The notes under the pieces were generated by a model. It saw only the letters and a list, made by a program, of their open reading frames with translations. It did no database searches and was not told the DNA's origin. Below, piece by piece: positions 10,435 to 19,546 of a stretch of 31,217 bases of DNA; positions within the stretch are counted from its first letter, which is position 1, and every line of letters begins with the position of its first letter. Source of the stretch: Atkinsonella hypoxylon (Eukaryota > Ascomycota > Sordariomycetes > Hypocreales > Clavicipitaceae); assembly GCA_000729835.1 (NCBI GenBank), contig JFHB01000283.1, positions 1 through 31,217 on the forward strand. The letters are read 5' to 3'. Both the position numbers and the translations under genes were made by a program.

Positions 10435-11134
10435 TGTTAAAAATAAGCTACCCTATATAGCCTATTTTTATGCCTACTAGTTGCTCTATTACGTGACCCT
10501 TATTAGGTCTTATTACGTTAATTTTTAGTAGAGATATCGCTGTTAGTAGATATAAAACATCTAGAATTAACTAAGGCAAAGTTGCCTAACCTATAGTTAA
10601 CTTTAACTGCGATTATCTCTACAACTAGCAATAGTAGAAATTTAAGAAGTATACTATTTAAAAGCTAAGAATTAGGGCTATTTAATAGTATAATTGTTAG
10701 ATAGGGTTGCTTATAAGAGTTACTTATTATTAGTGGAATTTGTTAAATTGTGCACGTAGGCGTCTCGTTTATATAGCTGTAAGTTAATTTTTTTGTTTTT
10801 ATATAGTAAATCTTTTTGCGGAAATTATAAAGTAGCCTATAAGCCCCTTCTAGCAACTACAGCCCGCTAATATAGTTAGAGGGTCTATAAGGGACTAGAA
10901 AGATTCAAGATCCTACCCTTACTAACTTATTTGTTACAGCGCTCTTAATATAAGATACCACTATTATTATAGTTATCTACTGCCTCTACGTGATCTATAT
11001 TATACACTACAGCTTGATATAGGCCGCTGCTGCTTCCACTACGTAATAATTGCTAGGAGCAATTACAGGTGCTAAATCTAAGAGACCACTACCCTCTTAG
11101 ATATCTAGTCCTGTAATCCCTATTATTTTCAATA
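10435..11134 (+). repeat. Copia 3' LTR
   Basis: 700 bp direct repeat of 3325-4023, from TGTTAAAAATAAGC to TTTTCAATA. Most differences from the left LTR are C/T or G/A. There is one C/G transversion in the CTGTTASTAG stretch and short indels near 10950, which is normal for two LTRs that aged separately before and during RIP. Confidence 0.95.
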
Positions 11135-11139
11135 ATATA
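11135..11139. repeat. Candidate target duplication, right of Copia
   Basis: ATATA after the right LTR, against GTATA at 3320-3324. This right flank belongs to the start of a Gypsy copy (compare 15991 onward and 28936 onward), whereas the left flank does not, which weakens the reading as a true duplication. Confidence 0.4.
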
Positions 11140-11153
11140 TAATTACAAGAAGA

Positions 11154-12377
11154 ACTGCATGCCTATTAAGCTTTAAGACAAAAGAACTAGAAGTTTAAGA
11201 AGACAGTCCTAAGGAACCTAGGCTTAACTTAGAAGAAGACTCTAGCTTAACGTTATCTAAGTTAAAAGACAATCCTAAAGAACCTAGATTAAAAGAAGAT
11301 TAACCTAAAGCTATAGGTAAAGACTTAGAACGTATAAAGGAACTCCTTTAAGCGTTAGAAGAAAGCAATATTAGAATTACTTAACTAAAAGAAGAATAAC
11401 AGTTTTAAAGAGAATATAGTTATAATATAACTCTAGCTAATAGCGTTTTTAGTTTAACGTTTAAGCTAGTAAGGAAAGCTACTATTAAAGCTTTTTAACT
11501 ATTTAATCCTAATAGTAATATAGATGCCCTTAACCCTTATTATAATAGAAAAGTAAAGAAGGTAGAAACTAATCCCTTAATCTTTAATAGTAAGTTAAGT
11601 AAAGGCTTTAACGCCTAAGTTAATAAAGTAGCTAATAAAATCGTAGAAGATATTAAAGTCTTTAAGACTAAATGCAGTTATATAACTATTATCTATTTAG
11701 CTATATCTAGTGCTACTGCTAATCTTTTAGAGTCTTAATATAGTAGAACCTTAATAAATCCCTTTAGAAACTCCTTTAAGATAATTGCTACTCTTACTGC
11801 TATATATTAGAACTTTAATAAAGCTATATATACTTATAAAGCCCTTTAGAATATAGTCTATAACCCCCTTAATAAGAACATTAATATATATATTAGTTAG
11901 ATTAATAAGCTTATAGATAAGGCTAATATTCTAGTAAGCAAAAGAAAGAGTGTACTTTATAAGTATATCTCTACTTACCTAAACCCTACCTTATTAATAG
12001 AGTCTAAAGACTTTAACATTAGCTATAAGGTGTTTTTTAGTTATATAGCTAATACAGCATTAGCCTATAAGCAAATTGCTAAAGAATGCTAATAGAAGAG
12101 AAAAGAACTTAACGTTAAAAAGGCCTATAAAGCTATTAAAAAGGAACCTTACTATTCTTCTAGAGCTAGTAGAAGTAACTATAAGTTACTAAGAATTAAA
12201 AACTCTTTCTATAAAAGAGAGTAAGTATTAGCTAAAGGCTAATGCTTTAATTATAAAGAAAAAGAATACCTTACCTATAACTACTTTAATAGAAAGAAGA
12301 TTACTGCTGCTAAAAAAGCAATAGAAGAAGAAGAGAATTCTTAGTCTTTTAGTTTATCTTTTAACTTAAAAAACTAG
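11154..12377 (+). pseudogene. Gypsy copy 1 gag, RIP-inactivated
   Basis: A frame of about 408 codons with around twenty TAA/TAG. The N-terminal third is acidic with short repeats built on KEP and LKED. The middle resembles the fungal retrotransposon gag core (LIFNSKLSKGFNA, then NKVANKI). A CCHC knuckle sits at 12243-12284 but is mutated: Cys 12243 is kept, Cys 12252 is Tyr, His 12267 is Tyr and Cys 12282 is Tyr. Copy 3 keeps the second Cys (30055) while losing the first, so comparing copies supports a former CX2CX4HX4C. The frame ends at TAG 12375-12377, directly after a slippery heptamer. No ATG start can be placed; 11154 is the first codon that aligns among the three copies. Confidence 0.8.
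12368..12377 (+). promoter_or_regulatory. Candidate -1 ribosomal frameshift site, Gypsy copy 1
   Basis: The gag frame reads TTA AAA AAC TAG. The heptamer A-AAA-AAC (12368-12374) has the canonical X-XXY-YYZ phasing and the gag stop follows immediately. Slipping back one base continues as CTA GAA GCA, the frame in which reverse transcriptase, RNase H and integrase are read. The same ten bases occur at 17225-17234 and 30171-30180. A downstream stem or pseudoknot could not be judged in mutated sequence. Confidence 0.7.
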
Positions 12378-15300
12378 AAGCACTACTAAAAGTCTCTATA
12401 GTAGTTAAGATACTATAAGTAGCTAGAATTAGTAATAAAAACCTAAATTTATTTATAATTCCTATATAATTATAGTTATATAGATTAGGATTTAAGATCT
12501 AAGCTTTATATAATATAGAAGTAGATATTTTGTTGCTAGTTAGCTGCTAAGTAGCTAACTAAGCTAAGAAGTTATTAAAATAGGTTCCTAAGAAGCTATT
12601 AATGCCTATATCTCTATTTAATTATTGCAATTAAAGTGCTAAAAAAGTTACTTACTTAGTTAAAGGAATAATAGAGCTAAACAAATAATAATTTATTAAG
12701 TAGAAGTTCTATATTACTAATATAGATTATAATATATTTATTAGTTAAGAGTAGCTAATAGCTTAAGATATTTAGTTATATCCCTAAAGTAAGAGAATTA
12801 TATAGTTAAAGAATTAACTTAATAATATAAAATTCTTATTAACTATAATACTAAACCTATAAAAGAAGAAGGCTAATTCTATAGTTTAAAAAGATACTTT
12901 ATAATATAACTAGAGAATAAACAATTAAATTAATTAGAAAAAGTATTTAATCTATTAGATCCTAAAACACTTAAATCCCTAAAAAGAGGTTACTTTAACT
13001 CTAAAGGAAGATTTAACTAAATCTCTAGTTAATATAATAGAGCTATAAGCTTAAATTAAAGCTAACCCCTATTAATTACAATAGAAGAAGTTATAAATAC
13101 CTAATAAAGCTATTGCCTTTATTAACTAAATAGTTTTACTACCTATAGTTAGTCTTTAAGCCCTTAAAGTATAAGTATAGTAAAAGATATATATAAGTAA
13201 AACTATTCTCTTTTATAAGAATAAGGACCTAAAGTATATTAAGTTAGTAAGAAAGTTAATTTCTTTATAGTTAGTATATCTAAAAGGATTCTTTTTAAAG
13301 AAAGCTACTATAGTATTACTACTTAACTACTTTAGTTATAATATTATATTAAAATTAACTAAACTATTGTTAAGTTTCTCTTCTATATATAGAACCCCTT
13401 TTAAATACTTTCTCTTAGAAAAGAAAGCTATTAAAGAACTATTAAAAGCTAGATTAATTAAACTCTATATAGCTAATAAACCTATATTAAATGTTTTTAC
13501 TTTAAAACCTTACTTTAGTAAGAGGTATTTCTATTAAGATTATTAATAGATTAATAACTTCCTAAAGCCTTAATTAGTTTCTACCTTAAATATTAAAGAA
13601 ACTATTACTAATTACTAATAAGCTAAAAGAATAAGTAAGATTAATATTATTAAAGCTTTTAATTAAATATTAATTAAAGTAAACTTTTAATACTTAACTG
13701 CCTTTTAAACTTACTAAGGAATATTTTAGTAAAAAGTACTTCCCTTTAGATTAAAAGTTAAACTAGCTTAGTAGTAGTTATTTATTAACGCTTAACTTAA
13801 TAAATTACTTAACCTCTTTACTAGTGTTTATACTAATAATATCTTAATTTATATAGATAATAAAGTAAAAAAGGTTTATTAGTCTTAAGTTAAAGAAGTT
13901 ATTTATTAATTATATAAAGTTAATCTTTAAGGTAATATTAAGAAATTCTAGTTTAATATAAAAAGTATTAATTACTTAAGTATAATAATTAAAGTTAAAA
14001 AAGGTATATAAATTAATTTAGCTAAGATTAAAGCTATTACTAGCTAGAAGATTAAAGATCTAACTTCTAAGACTACACTAAGATTCTTCCTTAGGTTATA
14101 TAATTATATCTATATATTCTATAGTTATTCTAGCAATATAGTAGAACTACTAAATTGCTTACTTAAGAAAAATATAATGTTTATTATTAAACTAGAATAA
14201 TAATAAGTATTTAATTTAATAAAGAAATTAGCTACTTAAGTATCTATATTAGCTTTCTTTTAACCTAGTAGAAAAACCTAAGTAAAGACTAATGCTTCTT
14301 ATAACACTATAGAAGAAGTAATTATATAGTTATAAAACAATAATAAATAGAAACCTATTAGATATTTTAGTAAGACTATAATACTAGTAGAAAGAGCTTA
14401 TTCTATCTAGAATTAAGAAATATTAGCTATAGTTTAAACGTTACAGCACTTTAAACTTAAGCTACTTAGTACTTAATTCTTTATTGTTACTAATTACTAA
14501 GCACTATTGTATTAGTTTACTAAAAGACTACTATTAATATATTAAGTTAAATAGGCTAATTTCTTAGCTAACTTTAATATTACTTTTTAGTATTAAAAAG
14601 GAAAAGATAATATTATTACTAATACTTTATTAAGAAAGACTATTAACACTTCTACTATTAAAGCCTAAGAAGCTTTAGACTAAACCTTTAAGATAATACT
14701 ACTTAATTAAATTAATAATATAATAATATTAAATATATAAAAGAGACTTTAAGGATTAAACTTAATAAACCTAATTATTAAAGAAAATAAAGAATAAGGT
14801 CTAAGTTCTTATAATAAAAAGCTAGTAGTTTTAGTTTAAACTAGTAATAGAAAGATCTTTTTATATATAGCGTTAATTTATAAAGCTTATATACTACCTA
14901 TTTTTGCCTATAAAGGTTAATATAAAATAATTAATCTTATTAAAAGGCAATATTAGTAGTAAGAAATAAACTATAATATTTAGACCTTTATAAAGAATTA
15001 TTTAAACTATAACTACAATAAACCTTACTATAATAAGACTTTAGGCTTATTATACTCTTTACTAGTACTAAATAAAGTATAGAAGTAGGTAGTTATTAAT
15101 AGTAAGAATATACCTCTAGATAAATTTAGCTATAACTATATTTAGGTGTTTATTTGCAAATTTAGTTGCTTAATAGCAACTCTTTTAGGTTATAAAATAG
15201 ATACAGCAGAAAAGATTATACAATAGTATTATTAATATATATACTGTTTCTTTAGCTTACTTAATATTTAAATTAGTAATAACGCTAGCTCTTTTGTATT

Positions 15301-15760
15301 AGAATTTCTAGAAATAATTAATAAGCTAACTAATATAAAATATTATTATAGAAGTTCTTTATACCTATAAATCTAAAGAGCTATAAAGATTATAAATTAA
15401 AAATTAAATTAAAAGCTAAGATTCTATATTAATTAATATTAAAGGTAGTAAAGTATTTACCTTTCTACTTTAGACTTTATATATAATATATTATAGCACT
15501 TATTGTTAAATATATATTCTCTTTAGGTATTATTAGGTTAACTACTGTAATAGTTATAAGCTCTTAGTATAATACCTTATTATTATTTATTACCTTAATG
15601 TTTAAATGTTTTAAGTTAGCTACTTTATTAGTACTAGCTTAGTAAAGCCTTAATCCTTTAGTAGAACCTTAAACTATTATAGAATAACGTTAAACTATTA
15701 AATACACTAAATATAGCTCTACTTTAGATTGTTAACTCTACTAAGGTCTATTAATCTTAT
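12374..15760 (+). pseudogene. Gypsy copy 1 pol, RIP-inactivated
   Basis: Read in the -1 frame relative to gag, interrupted by many TAA/TAG but no clear frameshift. No protease DSG/DTG triad is visible; the nearest candidate reads LLLVSC near 12520. Reverse transcriptase spans about 13300-14000: the first catalytic Asp is Asn (KINIIKAFN, 13643-13645) and the active site reads YTNN (13829-13840; two Asp expected). RNase H spans about 14230-14640 with SRKT, VKTNAS (Asp to Asn), YFSKT and EILAIV. Integrase spans about 14870-15550: the zinc domain His/Cys are mostly Tyr, ISNNASSF replaces a DNG-type motif, and the Glu region reads IKIIN. The C-terminal end is indistinct, and I cannot confirm a chromodomain. 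Confidence 0.85.
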
Positions 15761-16011
15761 AGCTCTTAAGTATCTATAAAGGCTTTACTTTCTTTTTTCT
15801 TCTTTTCTTTTTATCTTAAAGTCTTTATTAATAGAGCCTAATAAAACTATTTAATCTTTCCTTTATAGCTATAATATTACTTTAAGATTGCTGTTTTTAT
15901 TTACTACTTAAGTAATAAATAAATATAGACTTCTACCCTTTATTTTATTTATATTAGCTATTTTAATAAGAAAAAGAATTATATAGATTTATATATATAA
16001 TTATAAGAAGA
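15761..16011 (+). repeat. Gypsy copy 1/copy 2 junction, LTR region
   Basis: About 250 bases between pol and the next gag, repeated almost base for base at 28706-28956. It contains a pyrimidine-rich run (CTTTC(T)nCTTC type, about 15788-15815), then TGTTTTTATTTAC and GACTTCTACC further on. A single LTR shared by the two copies should lie around here. TGTTAAC near 15730 and TTTTAATA near 15968 are possible edges, but with no independent LTR copy in the window the limits are not fixed, and no primer site is recognised. Confidence 0.45.
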
Positions 16012-17234
16012 ACTATATACTTAATAAGCTTTAAGATAGAAGAACTAGAAGTTTAAGAAGATAGTTCTAAAGAACTTAAACTTAACTTAAAAGAAAACTT
16101 TAGTTTAATATTATTTAAGTTAAAAGATAATTCTAAAGAACTTAAATTAAAAGAAGATTAACCTAAAGCTATAAGTAAAGACTTAGAATATATAAAGAAA
16201 CTCCTTTAAGCATTAAAAGAAAGTAATATTAAAATTACTTAACTAAAAAAAGAATAATAGTTTTAAAGAGAATATAGTTATAGTGTAACTTTAGCTAATA
16301 GCGTTTTTAGTTTAACGTTTAAGCTAATAAAGAAAGCTACTATTAAAGCTTTTTAACTATTTAATCCTAATAGTAATATAAATGCCTTTAACCCTTATTA
16401 TAATAGAAAAGTAAAGAAGGTAGAAACTAATTCTTTAATCTTTAATAGTAAGTTAAGTAAAGGCTTTAATACTTAGGTTAATAGAGTAGCTAATAAAATT
16501 ATAGAAGATATTAAAGTCTTTAAGACTAAATATAGTTATATAACTATTATTTATTTAGCTATATTTAGTGCTACTACTAATCTTTTAGAGTCTTAATATA
16601 GTAGAACCTTAATAAATCCCTTTAGAAACTTCTTTAAGATAATTGCTACTTTTACTACTATATATTAGAACTTTAATAAAGCTATATACACTTATAAAGC
16701 CCTTTAGAATATAGTTTATAACTCCCTTAATAAGAATATTAATATATATATTAGTTAGATTAATAAGCTTATAGATAAAGCTAATATTCTAGTAAGTAAA
16801 AGAAAAAGTGTACTTTATAAGTATATTTTTACTTACTTAAACTCTACTTTATTAATAGAGTTTAAAGACATTAACGTTAGCTATAAGGTGTTTTTTAGTT
16901 ATATAGCTAATATAGCATTAGCTTATAAGTAAATTGCTAAAGAACGCTAATAAAAAAGGAAAGAACTTAACGTTAAAAAGGCCTATAAAGCTATTAAAAA
17001 GGAACCTTATTGTTCTTCTAAAGCTAATAGAAGTAACTATAAGTTACTAAGAATTAGAAACTCTTTCTATAAAAGAGAGTAAGTATTAACTAAAGGCTAA
17101 TACTTTAATTATAAAAAAAAGAATACTTTACCTATAATTACTTTAATAAAAAGAAGATTACTATTACTAAAAAAGTAATAGAAAAAGAAAAGAATTCTTA
17201 GTTTTTTAGTTTATCTTTTAACTTAAAAAACTAG
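16012..17234 (+). pseudogene. Gypsy copy 2 gag, RIP-inactivated
   Basis: Aligns with copy 1 gag (11154-12377) at a constant offset of 4,858. The one net indel is a single A lost in the A run of the zinc-knuckle region near 17115 (eight A where copies 1 and 3 have nine bases). Otherwise the differences are mainly C-to-T and G-to-A. The knuckle has lost more residues than in copy 1 (the first Cys is now Tyr). The 1-base loss would put the 3' end out of frame, so this copy has both stop and frameshift damage. It ends at the same slippery site (17225-17234). Confidence 0.8.
17225..17234 (+). promoter_or_regulatory. Candidate -1 frameshift site, Gypsy copy 2
   Basis: The same A-AAA-AAC-TAG arrangement as copy 1, unchanged although neighbouring bases differ between the copies. 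Confidence 0.65.
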
Positions 17235-17957
17235 AAGTACTACTAAAAGTCTCTATAGTAGTTAAGATACTATAAGTAGCTAGAATTAGTAATAAAAACC
17301 TAAATTTATTTATAATTTCTATATAATTATAGTTATATAGATTAAGATTTAAGATTTAAGCTTTATATAATATAGAAGTAGATATTTTATTGCTAGTTAG
17401 CTGCTAAGTAGCTAAGTAAGCTAAGAAGTTATTAGAATAGGTTCCTAAGAAGCTATTAATGCCTATATCTCTATTTAATTATTGTAATTAAAGTGCTAAA
17501 AAAGTTACTTACTTAGTTAAAGAAATAATAAAGCTAAATAAATAATAATTTATTAAGTAGAAGTTCTATATTATTAATATAAATTATAATATATTTATTA
17601 GTTAAGAGTAGCTAGTAGCTTAAGATATTTAGTTATATCTCTAAAGTAAAAGAATTATATAGTTAAATAATTAACTTAATAATATAAAATTCTTATTAGC
17701 TATAATACTAAACCTATAAAAGAAGAAAGCTAATTTTATAGTTTAAAAAAATACTTTATAATATAACTAAAGAATAAATAATTAAATTAATTAGAAAAAG
17801 CATTTAATCTATTAAATCCTAAAACGCTTAAATCTCTAAAAAGAGGTTACTTTAACTCTAAAGAAAGATTTAATTAAACCTCTAGTTAATATAATAGAGC
17901 TATAAGCTTAAATTAAAGCTAACCTCTATTAATTATAATAGAAAAAGTTATAGATAC
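17231..17957 (+). pseudogene. Gypsy copy 2 pol, 5' part, cut by the chromovirus
   Basis: Matches 12374-13100 of copy 1 and covers the region between gag and reverse transcriptase, where the protease should lie. It stops at GATAC (17953-17957), where the chromovirus inserted. The frame resumes at 26041. The LLLVSC segment near 17380 is the same as in copy 1, so the missing protease triad is either ancestral or was lost before the copies multiplied. Confidence 0.8.
17953..17957. repeat. Chromovirus target duplication, left
   Basis: GATAC, repeated perfectly at 26041-26045. The uninterrupted copy 1 has a single AATAC here (13096-13100). This is decisive evidence for a 5-bp duplication at a simple insertion. 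Confidence 0.95.
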
Positions 17958-18280
17958 TGTTATAGACTTAAGCCTTAGGCTTAGGTCTTTTAGTAGAGGG
18001 AGAACAGCAGGAGAGGGACAGAGATCTATATAGGTAAAGGGATAGAAGCAAGCTGCATTTATCTAGGGGTTAGTTAGGCTTCACTAGGCCCTAGAGAGAG
18101 GACCTTAGCTATAGAGTATATACTAAAAGGGGCTCCTAAGGGAATAGACCTACCCCTAAATATATAGTATAGGGGTATAGAGAGGCTTCTAGTTCTTTCT
18201 TCTCTTCTCCTTTTCTCTCTATAATTATAGTTCTTATTATAGACGCTAGTTAGCAGCTGCTATTAAGCTAGTTTATTATA
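17958..18280 (+). repeat. Chromovirus 5' LTR
   Basis: 323 bp, beginning TGTTATAGACTTAAG and ending TTATTATA (TTACA in the better preserved 3' copy). It contains the near-palindrome TAAGCCT-T-AGGCTTA (17969-17983), a TATA-like TATATAGTATA near 18161, and a pyrimidine-rich run (about 18190-18220) just before ATAATTATAGT (18221-18231). A CT-rich run before the start site is common in fungal promoters, so transcription may begin near 18221. Confidence 0.95.
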
Positions 18281-18281
18281 T

Positions 18282-18292
18282 ACTATAATTAT
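18282..18292 (+). promoter_or_regulatory. Chromovirus primer site, candidate self-priming type
   Basis: ACTATAATTAT, starting two bases after the 5' LTR, is the perfect 11-nt complement of ATAATTATAGT in the LTR (18221-18231 and 25981-25991). In the Tf1/sushi lineage the first 11 nt of the mRNA anneal to a site in this position and prime reverse transcription without a tRNA. No tRNA 3' end complement beginning TGG is seen here. The match is AT-only apart from one G/C pair and part is palindromic, so chance is not excluded. Confidence 0.5.
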
Positions 18293-19546
18293 CCTATAGA
18301 TAGAACACTAGCAAGAATAATATTGTTTAGTTATAGTAATAAAGGCCTAGCTAGTTAGCTTAAGTACCCTTTTAACCTCTATAGAGAAGTAGGGGAAAAT
18401 ACAGCAGAAATTAGCTAAGAAGCAGTAGAAATTACAGTACTTTATAAATTAGTAAAGAGCTAATCCCTATAGATAAAGGAACTGCAACGCTTTATAATAG
18501 ACTATATATAGAAAAAGAAGCAGCTTTAAGCTGTAGTAGGCTAGTAGCTAGAGGAACCTAAATAGAAGCCTCTACCTATAGTAAACCCTTACAATAGAAA
18601 TAAATAGAGCTTTTAGGTTTAGTAAATAGCAATTACCTAAAAACTCTAGGCTAATAGCGCCTTTATAGGCATAATATAGAACTAGTAGTACTATCTATAC
18701 TAAAGCTTATTGCCTAAAGTTTAGTAGAGAGTAGCAGCCTATTATAAAGTAGGTAAAGTAAAGGAATACAATATATAGAGGTTCCTTAATTACTTAGAAT
18801 TAGTCTTTATAGATTCTTACTAATAGAACTAAGCCTTAATTAAGCTTAATTAGCTTTAATAGAGTAATAATAAGTAGTTTATAGAATTCTATATTTATTT
18901 TAAGGAAAAAATTGCACTAGTAGAAAGGGCTAACTAGAATAATAGCGTAAAGTTAGCTAAGTTATAAATAGCGCTTAATAAGGAAATAAAGGATTATAGT
19001 ATAGAGAGAAATATTCTCTATTATAACTACCTTTAAGCAGTAAAGCGCTACTGCAGTATTGCACTAAACCTTAAGTTATATTATATTAAGGAATAGCACT
19101 AGCTAAAATATAGCTCTAGCTCTAAAGGGCTTTAGAATAGTAACACTAAAATAACTAAAGTTAACGCTATAGAAACCTAGTAGAGATAGAAAGGGGGCAT
19201 AAGGAAATCTAGAGTAAGATAACTAAATAAGGATACTTTATAAGTAAAGTAAGCGTTTAAGGCTAAACTTAAAAAATACTATTAAAAGAGGTAATACCTT
19301 TAGTGTAGGTTATTTTAACACTATATTTAAGGATATAGATTGCAACTAGCAGAATATAAGCTAAAGTTAACTAGTATATAGGTAGTAGCAATAAATAATA
19401 TATAGAAAAAGAACTTTAATAAGTTAGAAAAAGGCTTACCCTTAGCCTTAAGCTTAATATAGAGGTAAAGGTAATATAAATAATATAATAACTCTTACTT
19501 AGTAGGTAGCTAGAAGAAAAATATAGAGAGATAACTAAAAAAATAG
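18293..19546 (+). pseudogene. Chromovirus gag, RIP-inactivated
   Basis: A plus-strand frame opens soon after the primer site, with many TAA/TAG. Recognisable fungal gag-like stretches are IKELQRFI, LPIVNPY, VAAYYKVGK and a central segment with ALVERAN and ALNKEIKDY. The zinc knuckle is at 19295-19336: Cys 19295 is Tyr, Cys 19304 is kept, His 19319 is kept and the last Cys (19334) is Tyr, spaced CX2CX4HX4C. The start is uncertain because no ATG survives; 18293 is only the beginning of the open region. The frame runs to TAG at 19544, next to an A run where the reading frame changes by -1. Confidence 0.7.
19537..19546 (+). promoter_or_regulatory. Possible -1 frameshift site, chromovirus
   Basis: The gag frame reads CTA AAA AAA TAG, giving A-AAA-AAA in slippery phase just before a stop, and pol lies in the -1 frame. 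A runs are common in this AT-rich sequence and only one copy is available, so this is weaker than the Gypsy site. Confidence 0.35.

Larger units (their letters stand above)
3325..11134 (+). mobile_element. Full-length RIP-inactivated Ty1/Copia LTR retrotransposon
   Basis: A 7,810 bp element. It has LTRs of 699 and 700 bp, a primer binding site immediately after the left LTR, a purine tract (AGAGGGAG, 10427-10434) touching the right LTR, and one gag-pol frame with domains in Copia order: gag, protease, integrase, reverse transcriptase, RNase H. The LTRs begin TGTTA and end AATA, the expected AACA after a C-to-T change. They differ mostly by transitions, with a few small indels and at least one transversion. 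It is less decayed than the Gypsy array beside it and still holds many CAA and CAG codons, which suggests later arrival or milder exposure to RIP. It cannot be active, since about fifty stops and lost catalytic residues break the polyprotein. Confidence 0.95.

Noticed and set aside
15761..16011. Fixed Gypsy LTR coordinates
   Set aside because: TG and CA (or TA) candidates exist, but both junctions are alike across the whole stretch, so no internal comparison defines the edges.
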